From positions 1-49,829 of the forward strand of contig JAKUQE010000021.1 in assembly GCA_022450395.1 (NCBI GenBank): DNA of 49,829 nt, written 5' to 3'. Made by a program: the position numbers and the translations under genes. Under the pieces are notes generated by a model, which worked only from the letters and a program-made list of their open reading frames with translations, was not told where the DNA came from and made no database searches. This DNA is from Dehalococcoidia bacterium. Lineage in GTDB: Bacteria; Chloroflexota; Dehalococcoidia; Lucifugimonadales; UBA3495. Numbering within the stretch: the first letter of the stretch is position 1; each line of letters begins with the position of its first letter. Shown piece by piece: positions 8,575-15,041 of the stretch.

Positions 8575-10287
8575 CTAACGCCGCCCAAACTCCCGCTCCA
8601 TGTGGAAAGAGCTGAAATGGAGCATGGTGGGACGGCCATGGGGACAGGTGTGGGGATTGGTGGTGGCCTCCAACTGCTCCAGCAACGACCGCATCTCGGC
8701 TTCGCTGAGGGATTTTCCCGCCCTGATGGCGCTGTGGCAGGCGATGGACGCGGCCAAAATGTCCTCTTGTTGCCGTAGCAATCCCTCGAACGCCACCATA
8801 TCCAGAACATTAAGCAGCCCTTGTCCGGGGTCCTGTTCGCTTAAGATGCTAGGCACCGCCCTAACCAGGTAGGAGTCAACGCCGAAGGGCTCTAAGCGGT
8901 ACCCGTACTGGGTCAGCATCTCTTGGTTCTTTTGCAAAACCTCAAGCTGGGCCGGAGACAGATCCACCATGGCGGGTTCTAGCAAACTCTCCGCGGGCCG
9001 CTCGGCGTCGTCCTTGGCTTGAAGCCTGTCGAATAAGATTCGCTCGTGGGCCGCGTGCTGGTCCACTAGGAACATCCCGTCCGGCCCTTCAGCTACGATA
9101 TATGTCAGCTTGACTTGGCCCACGACCTTCAGCGGAGGCGCAGCGGCGATGGGCGCCGCCGCGTCAACCGGTCCAGAGAATGTCCCCTGCTGCTGGCCGG
9201 AGAAAACGGTGCGGGGGAAATATGACTGGCTACCCACCGGGTACGGATTCATCGCGGAAGAAGAGCCGCTGGGCGACTGTAACGGCGGTACCGGCGAGTC
9301 GGCGATCAGCGCGGCCCGAACCGTTCTCTGCAATGTGGAAAAAACCTTTCCTTCCTGATGAAACCGTACTTCGCGCTTTGCCGGGTGGGCATTAACATCC
9401 ACCTCGCTGTAGGGCACGGTCAAGTTGATAGCGGCTAAAGGAAAACGGCGCTCCGGCAACAGCCCATGGTAGGCCTCCTCCAAGGCGAAGGAAAGCATGC
9501 GGCTCTGTATCCACCTGCGGTTGACGAAGAACGCCATGTAAGTCCGGTTGGAGCGGTGGAGATTGGGGGCGCTGATGAATCCGTCGACGCCGTAGCCGTT
9601 CTCCGGGTCTTCGCCGTGAACCTCCAGCATATCCGCGGCCGCTTCGGAACCGTAGACCGCCAACAGCGTTTCCCGGGCTTGGCCGTTGCCCGAACTGGTT
9701 AGCGATCGGCGCCCGTCACTGACCAATTGAAAAGCGACGGACGGGTATGCTAGGGCGTATCGGGCCACTAACTCTTGGACTCGGCCCGTCTCGGTGGAAT
9801 TGGACTTCAGGAATTTACGGCGGGCCGGCATGTTGCCGAACAGATCTGAGACCTCCACCGTGGTACCCACCGGACATCCCTGGGCCCCATTCGCCGACCT
9901 GATGCCCCAATCGATGGCGATGCGCTGTCCGGAACCGGACTGGGGTGGACGGGTGGTCATGGTCAGCCGGGAAACAGCGGCGATGCTGGGCAATGCCTCA
10001 CCCCGAAACCCCAGGGTTGCGATGGCGTCGAGCTGCTCTTGGGACTGAAGTTTGCTGGTGGCGTGGCGGGCGAAGGCGGTTTCCAGCTCGGAAGGAGTGA
10101 TTCCCTCTCCGTCGTCGGTGACTCGGATTCTTTCAGTACCGCCGCCGGCGACCTCAACGACTATCCGGGAAGCGCCGGCATCCAGAGAGTTTTCAACCAG
10201 CTCTTTTACCACCGACGCGGGTCGTTCTATAACTTCGCCGGCGGCGATCTTGCTGGCCAGGTCCGGTGGGAGCACCTTGATGGGCAT
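8575..10287 (-). CDS. mutL: DNA mismatch repair protein MutL
   Basis: 570 residues. The N-terminal GHKL ATPase is complete: motif I EVIERPASVVKELVENSLDA (residues ~18-37), motif II DDGEGI, motif III LGFRGEALPSIAAVS. The C-terminal dimerisation domain carries DQHAAHERILFD, close to the endonuclease motif DQHAx2Ex4E but with Asp in place of the last Glu, plus ACHSAIRAG and NPHTCPHGRPT, the metal-site motifs of nicking MutL proteins. This fits an organism lacking MutH. MutL couples MutS mismatch recognition to strand incision. It is last in the run mutS / ArsC-like / HAD / mutL, 9 nt after the HAD gene. Confidence 0.97.
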   Translation of the reverse strand: MPIKVLPPDLASKIAAGEVIERPASVVKELVENSLDAGASRIVVEVAGGGTERIRVTDDGEGITPSELETAFARHATSKLQSQEQLDAIATLGFRGEALPSIAAVSRLTMTTRPPQSGSGQRIAIDWGIRSANGAQGCPVGTTVEVSDLFGNMPARRKFLKSNSTETGRVQELVARYALAYPSVAFQLVSDGRRSLTSSGNGQARETLLAVYGSEAAADMLEVHGEDPENGYGVDGFISAPNLHRSNRTYMAFFVNRRWIQSRMLSFALEEAYHGLLPERRFPLAAINLTVPYSEVDVNAHPAKREVRFHQEGKVFSTLQRTVRAALIADSPVPPLQSPSGSSSAMNPYPVGSQSYFPRTVFSGQQQGTFSGPVDAAAPIAAAPPLKVVGQVKLTYIVAEGPDGMFLVDQHAAHERILFDRLQAKDDAERPAESLLEPAMVDLSPAQLEVLQKNQEMLTQYGYRLEPFGVDSYLVRAVPSILSEQDPGQGLLNVLDMVAFEGLLRQQEDILAASIACHSAIRAGKSLSEAEMRSLLEQLEATTNPHTCPHGRPTMLHFSSFHMEREFGRR

Positions 10288-10296
10288 GGCAGCGCC

Positions 10297-10734
10297 CTAA
10301 AAGAGAGGTATGGTGGAACCCTTGGCTTTGTACTGACGGTCTTCCGACGACCCGGTTGCGACGACGTCGGTAATGATCTGATAGATGCGGTCCATTTCCT
10401 GGTCTACGCTTCGTTTGAAGAAGTACGGCGGGACCCACACGCCGCTAAAAGCAGCGACGATCTCGGGATAGTCGTCGATGACAAAATCGGGCTCGAAGGG
10501 AACACCAAGTTCTTCCAGGCGCTCGTGGAAATGGTGGGTGGGCTTTTCGTACACGCCGCTGATAAGAGGTTCCAGATTATGCTTTTTCACCACTTCCCAG
10601 CGCTCTCCCATCCCGGACCAGATGTAGATCTCGTGATCGTCGTCCTTTATCTTTTGTAGGGTCTCCATGGTCCCTGGGCGGAGACTATCGTCAAGCCCCA
10701 GGATAGTGTAGTCAACGTCGAAAAATATCTTCAT
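10297..10734 (-). CDS. HAD-superfamily phosphatase-like protein
   Basis: 145 residues. HAD motif I is at the extreme N-terminus (FFDVDYTIL, the nucleophile Asp-x-Asp-x-Thr form), motif II is Ser in IWSGMG near residue 41, and motif IV is the acidic pair in FVIDDYPE near 89. There is little room for a cap domain, so it is a small C0-type member. HAD proteins of this size act on small phosphoesters or phosphoproteins; the substrate is not readable. It sits just upstream of mutL in the same transcript direction, but a repair role is not implied by the family. Confidence 0.75.
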   Translation of the reverse strand: MKIFFDVDYTILGLDDSLRPGTMETLQKIKDDDHEIYIWSGMGERWEVVKKHNLEPLISGVYEKPTHHFHERLEELGVPFEPDFVIDDYPEIVAAFSGVWVPPYFFKRSVDQEMDRIYQIITDVVATGSSEDRQYKAKGSTIPLF

Positions 10735-10875
10735 GGGCGAATGTGGGCCTTTCTTTCAATGGCAGAATCGGAAACCAGATAATGTGATTATATCGTAACC
10801 TAAGCTGCGAATACAGTGCAAATCAACGCCAGAAGTTGCTTGTTGTCTGAGATGCATCGCCGCATTCGGCAACCA

Positions 10876-11229
10876 CTATTCCGCCAGGGCAGCTTCCACC
10901 GCCTCGATATTCGCGCCCACCAGCAACTTTCCGTCCATGCGGACCAAGGGGCGCCGCACCAAACGGGGTTCTTGCAGCATCAAGGACACCATTTCCGCAT
11001 CGGAGAGATCCTTACCCGCCAACCCCAGTTTTTTCAGGCTGGGGCTCCGGCTGGCGAACATCGCGGATATCCCAGTGCCTTGAGCCAAATCCAGCAGTTC
11101 CGATTCCGAGAATGGTTCTTTAAAGTAGTCCCTTTCTTCCAACTGGACACCGTTCTGTAAGAGCAACTCTCTTACCTTTCGGCACGACGATCAACGAGGC
11201 CACCAATAAAAAGAGGCAGTTTTGCTCAT
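10876..11229 (-). CDS. ArsC/Spx-like thioredoxin-fold protein, candidate selenoprotein (UxxC, TGA-recoded)
   Basis: Read from ATG 11229 through an in-frame TGA at 11191-11193, the frame gives a complete 117-residue ArsC/Spx-type protein. The start has a strong ribosome binding site (GGAGGAACC directly before ATG). The N-terminus reads MSKTASFYWWPR-TGA-SSCRKVREL, where the family has Y-x-x-P-x-C-x-x-C-R-K-x-R. The TGA therefore sits exactly at the first redox Cys (residue 13) and leaves U-x-x-C with Cys16. The rest matches the family: a Ser/Glu-rich helix near 40, LMLQEPRLVRRPLV near 84-97 with the conserved Arg-Pro, then LLVGANIEAVEAAL. A 7-bp SECIS-like hairpin follows the TGA. The alternative is a pseudogene with one nonsense mutation, but the position, ribosome site and hairpin argue against it. 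It lies between mutS and the HAD gene. Confidence 0.8.
11157..11193 (-). promoter_or_regulatory. Candidate SECIS element for the ArsC-like selenoprotein
   Basis: On the minus strand, 15 nt after the TGA (11191-11193), GTAAGAG (11175-11169) pairs perfectly with CTCTTAC (11163-11157) around the loop AGTTG. The apical loop begins 22 nt after the TGA, within the usual bacterial SECIS window, and a G lies in the first two loop bases, as SelB recognition requires. Confidence 0.72.
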
Positions 11230-11314
11230 GGTTCCTCCATCTAAGGCTTAATACATCAAGGTCCGCCGATTATTCTACTCCGTGCGACCGGCTCTGGGAT
11301 GATGTTGGTGATCG

Positions 11315-13954
11315 CTAAACTGGGCCCTCCGGGTTGCGAGCTTTCTGCTGCAATTCATAAAGCCGGTTTATGGCCTCCAGCGGCGTCAGATTGGGAATGT
11401 CCAACGCCTTGACCTCGTCGGCCAGGGCTTGTGCCGGATTGAACAACTGCATCTGCAGGTCCGGCTCCCGGCGGCGGGTCTTTCGGCTGACGGAATTTCC
11501 GTCCCTGTGGTTGCTTTCCTCGAGCTCAGCCAGCACTTCCCAAGCCCGGTTCACCACGCCGTTTGGCAGCCCGGCCAGGCGGGCCACGTGCACTCCGTAA
11601 CTCTTATCGGCGCCCCCTGGAGCGATGCGGTGCAGGAAGATCACGTCGCCATCCTCCTCAGCCACCGCAACCGTGAAGTTGCGCACGCCCGGCAAAGTGT
11701 TCGCCAACTGAGTCAACTCATGGTAATGGGTAGCGAAGAGGGTTTTGCAGCCCAACCGGGGGTCGTTGTGCAGGTGTTCGATCACCGATTGGGCGATGGA
11801 CATTCCGTCATAGGTGCTGGTGCCCCGGCCTATCTCATCCAACACCACCAACGACCGTGGCGTGGCCTGGTTCAAGATCGCCGCCGTCTCCACCATCTCC
11901 ACCATGAAAGTTGACTGGCCGGTGGTCAGGTCGTCTTGTAGTCCAACCCGGGTGAAAATCCGGTCCACCAAGCCTATGACCGCCTGGGTAGCGGGTACGA
12001 AGCTGCCGATCTGGGCCATCAGTATGATGATTGCCGCCTGCCGTATGAATGTCGACTTTCCGGCCATGTTGGGTCCGGTGAGGACGATAATCTTGGCGTC
12101 GCCGTTGGACAGATAAACGTCGTTGGGCACGTAGCCGCCCGGAGGCAGAACACCCTCAACCACCGGATGGCGCCCGTCCTTGATATCTATGACATCGCCC
12201 ATGTCCAGACTTGGCCGGACGTAGCCGTTGCGCACCGCTATTTCCCCCAAGCCGGCAAATACATCCAGCTGGGCTATGGCGGCAGCCAACCGGGAGATGG
12301 CGGCCCCTGATTCGCTGATCTGCCGGCATACCTGCCGGTATAGGGTCTTCTCCAACTCATCCAGGCGCTCCCGGGCGTTCAGCACCAAAGACTCATACTC
12401 TTTTAGCTCCGGTACGATATATCGTTCGGAGTTGACCAAGGTCTGACGGCGGATGTATTCCTCGGGGACCTGGGCGACATTGGCTTTGCTGACCTCGATG
12501 TAGTAACCGAACACCTGGTTATAGCCGACTTTCAGGCCCCTCAACCCGGTGCGTTCCCTTTCCTTCTGTTCCAGTCCGGCGATGTAGCCCCTGGCGTCCC
12601 GGGAGGCCTTTTTAAGTTCATCCAGTTCGGGAGAAAAGCCGTCCCGAATCACGTTCCCCTCGCCCACCGCGCCGCTCGGTTCCGGCGCTATGGCGCTTTC
12701 GATCAGGGAGCCCACTTCCGGTATCGGAGACAATTCCCGGCTCAACCAGGCCATGGAAACGTCTTCGCCACCGTCAGTCTGGGAATCTCCCGTCTCCAAA
12801 TCAACGCCGAGTTGTTCCACCAGTCCGGGCACAGCATCGAGACCATGCTTCAAGGCCAGCAGCTCCCGGGGTACCACCATCCCGGCGTTTATCCGGCCCA
12901 AGATCCGCTCCATATCGGGAACTTGGGATAGAAGGGAAGAGGTATTGGTCCGGCGAAAGCCATCCTCGAAAAAGTATCCCACCGAGTCCATACGGCGGTT
13001 CAACTCATCCAGTTCCAGCAACGGCTGGCCCAACCAGCGGCGCATTAACCTGCCGCCCATGGGTGTCTTGGTCAAGTCCAACGTTGCCAACAAGGACAAC
13101 TCCTTGTTTTCCGCCCGGCCTGCCGCGAACAGCTCCAGATTGCGCCGGGTTTGGCTGTCCAGAATCATATAATCCGAGGCGTAGTAAACGGCCAGGTTGG
13201 CTAGTCGCAGATTGCCGGACTTTTGGGTTTCTCCGAGGTAATCGACGATGGCCCCGGCGGCCCGCACCGCCAAAGGCAGATCTTGGCAGCCGAAGGACTC
13301 AAGAGAAACAACGCCGAAGTGGTCCAACAGAGCCGATCTGGCCGCTTCGTATTCAAAGCAGGACGGGTCCAAGAGAGTTGGCTCACCGCGAATACCAGCC
13401 AATGGTGGCAGGGGAGCCGGTTGGGACGGGTCATCAGGTCGGGACGCCAGCACCTCGGAGGCGGCGATGCGTTCCAGTTCCGGAGGTAATTGGGACCGGT
13501 CGAGTTGAGCAGCGGCAAACTCGCCGGTGGTAACGTCCACGTAGGCTAATCCGGCCGAATCGCCCTCGATAACCACCGAAGCCAGGTAGTTGTTGGTATT
13601 TTGGTCGAGAAGAGACGACTCCAACACCGTGCCTGGCGTTACCACCCGCACGACTCCACGGTCGACCAATCCCTTGGAGGTGGCCGGATCGGTAAGTTGC
13701 TCGCAGATCGCGACCTTGTGGCCCTTCTTTACCAACCGGGCTAGGTAGTTCTCCATGGCGATGGCGGGTACTCCGGCCATGGGAACTCTCACGTCTTTGC
13801 CCATGCTCCGGGAAGTGAGGGTTATCTCCAGGTCTCTGGCGGCGACTCGAGCGTCCTCGTCAAAGGTTTCGTAGAAGTCACCCATGCGAAACAGGACAAT
13901 CGCGTCAGGGAAGGAGTGTTTGATCTTGAGGTACTGGCGGCGTATCGGCGTCAC
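11315..13954 (-). CDS. mutS: DNA mismatch repair protein MutS
   Basis: 879 residues, full length for MutS1. The mismatch-binding domain opens with FPDAIVLFRMGDFYETFDED, which holds the Phe-x-Glu element (residues ~27-31). The ABC-ATPase has Walker A GPNMAGKSTFIRQ near residue 630, Walker B LVVLDEIGRGTSTYDG, and the ATHYHEL switch. A short C-terminal helix-rich tail ends the protein. MutS recognises base mismatches and small loops, then recruits MutL, encoded ~1 kb downstream in the same direction. The two are separated by the ArsC-like selenoprotein and the HAD gene, an unusual arrangement. Confidence 0.98.
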   Translation of the reverse strand: MTPIRRQYLKIKHSFPDAIVLFRMGDFYETFDEDARVAARDLEITLTSRSMGKDVRVPMAGVPAIAMENYLARLVKKGHKVAICEQLTDPATSKGLVDRGVVRVVTPGTVLESSLLDQNTNNYLASVVIEGDSAGLAYVDVTTGEFAAAQLDRSQLPPELERIAASEVLASRPDDPSQPAPLPPLAGIRGEPTLLDPSCFEYEAARSALLDHFGVVSLESFGCQDLPLAVRAAGAIVDYLGETQKSGNLRLANLAVYYASDYMILDSQTRRNLELFAAGRAENKELSLLATLDLTKTPMGGRLMRRWLGQPLLELDELNRRMDSVGYFFEDGFRRTNTSSLLSQVPDMERILGRINAGMVVPRELLALKHGLDAVPGLVEQLGVDLETGDSQTDGGEDVSMAWLSRELSPIPEVGSLIESAIAPEPSGAVGEGNVIRDGFSPELDELKKASRDARGYIAGLEQKERERTGLRGLKVGYNQVFGYYIEVSKANVAQVPEEYIRRQTLVNSERYIVPELKEYESLVLNARERLDELEKTLYRQVCRQISESGAAISRLAAAIAQLDVFAGLGEIAVRNGYVRPSLDMGDVIDIKDGRHPVVEGVLPPGGYVPNDVYLSNGDAKIIVLTGPNMAGKSTFIRQAAIIILMAQIGSFVPATQAVIGLVDRIFTRVGLQDDLTTGQSTFMVEMVETAAILNQATPRSLVVLDEIGRGTSTYDGMSIAQSVIEHLHNDPRLGCKTLFATHYHELTQLANTLPGVRNFTVAVAEEDGDVIFLHRIAPGGADKSYGVHVARLAGLPNGVVNRAWEVLAELEESNHRDGNSVSRKTRRREPDLQMQLFNPAQALADEVKALDIPNLTPLEAINRLYELQQKARNPEGPV

Positions 13955-14056
13955 TGTCCACCCGTGCCCAGCGGTTTACACCAGTCATTCTACCCCACCC
14001 AGAGCCCGCTAAGATACCGTAAGTTGGCGACTATGCCGCTACGATCGCCGGAGATC

Positions 14057-14084
14057 AAAAAACCGGGGGCGTTTCGGCCCCCGG
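14057..14084 (-). terminator. Rho-independent terminator after the FNR-like gene
   Basis: On the minus strand, CCGGGGGC (14084-14077) and GCCCCCGG (14070-14063) form an 8-bp GC stem with a 6-nt loop, followed at once by six T residues (14062-14057). It ends the transcript of the redox operon and separates it from mutS. Confidence 0.85.
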
Positions 14085-14120
14085 CTATCTGAGTCTGGGA
14101 AGGTTGCTTGATGAAGCCGG

Positions 14121-14888
14121 CTATTCTTTCCAGAACCGTTCTTCTTTGAACATCCACCCCTTGGGAACAACCTTGTCCTTCACGTCGGAGATCATACCCG
14201 GGTGGCCGCAGGCGTATAACATGGTATCGTCCTGGGGCAGATTCAACCGCTCCAGGACATCCTCGGCTATTGCGTTTACCCGGCCTTTGGCCCCATCCCA
14301 CCCGTCATTCCGGTCTTCATTGGGACGGCTGACCGTGGGGACAAACTGAATGTGGTCCGGATATTTTGCCGCGAACTCCGCCAATTCTTTGTCGTAAACA
14401 AACTCGTCCTGATAGCTGGCACCCATAAGCACGTAGAACTTGTGGTCGCGGATACCCTCGTTCACGTAGCTGCGGATCATGCCGATCGAGGGTGCTACTC
14501 CGGTGACCGTGGACACCATGAAGTGATGGTGGACATTAGGGTCCATGATGAACAGACCCTTTGCCCGGGGACGGACCGACATCTGGTCGCCGATCTTCAT
14601 CCGGTGCATCCGGGGCGTTAGCTCTCCTTCCGGCACCACTTCAACGAAAATCTCCAGTAAGGGCTCGTGGGGAGCGGATACGATGGAATAAGCCCGTTCG
14701 ATCCCTTCCAGACCGAGCGTACAGTATTGTCCGGCTTTGAACTTGAGGGGCCCCTGCTCCGGCTCTAGCTTGATCACAAACAAGTCTTCGGTGATATCGG
14801 TGCGCTCCACCAGAGTCGCTTTGGGCAGGTTAGGAAGCGCCCTCACTCTGGGTGATTGGGCGCTACCTCCGGTTGACTGGCTTACCAT
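14121..14888 (-). CDS. Ferredoxin-NADP(+) reductase-like flavoprotein
   Basis: 255 residues from ATG 14888, chosen because AAGGAG lies 7 nt upstream; a longer frame adds 14 residues without a ribosome site. The FAD domain has ERAYSIVSAPHEP (R-x-Y-S-x-x-S) and MSVRPRAKGLFIMDP; the NAD(P) domain has STVTGVAPSIGMIRSY and LYACGHPGMI near the C-terminus, with a terminal aromatic residue (RFWKE). This is the bacterial Fpr-type arrangement, exchanging electrons between NAD(P)H and a ferredoxin or flavodoxin. No Cys cluster is present. It lies 153 nt downstream of the formate-dehydrogenase-like gene in the same direction and ends at a strong terminator, so it is probably the last gene of that operon. 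Confidence 0.85.
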   Translation of the reverse strand: MVSQSTGGSAQSPRVRALPNLPKATLVERTDITEDLFVIKLEPEQGPLKFKAGQYCTLGLEGIERAYSIVSAPHEPLLEIFVEVVPEGELTPRMHRMKIGDQMSVRPRAKGLFIMDPNVHHHFMVSTVTGVAPSIGMIRSYVNEGIRDHKFYVLMGASYQDEFVYDKELAEFAAKYPDHIQFVPTVSRPNEDRNDGWDGAKGRVNAIAEDVLERLNLPQDDTMLYACGHPGMISDVKDKVVPKGWMFKEERFWKE

Positions 14889-15041
14889 CAAGAACTCCTT
14901 AGATCGGCTAACGACATCTGTCGTACCCACGAACTACCAAGTTTACCCCAAAGGCGATCAAGCCGATTCATGCACCCGAACGGGCGGATAAATAAATTGG
15001 TTCAACCCCAATGGCCGAAACCAAACCTCTTTGCCGGCCTG

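Noticed and set aside
11191-11193. TGA as an ordinary nonsense mutation (pseudogene) in the ArsC-like gene
   Set aside because: Its position at the redox Cys, the intact frame on both sides, the strong ribosome site, the SECIS-like hairpin and a second independent case in the window make recoding the better reading.
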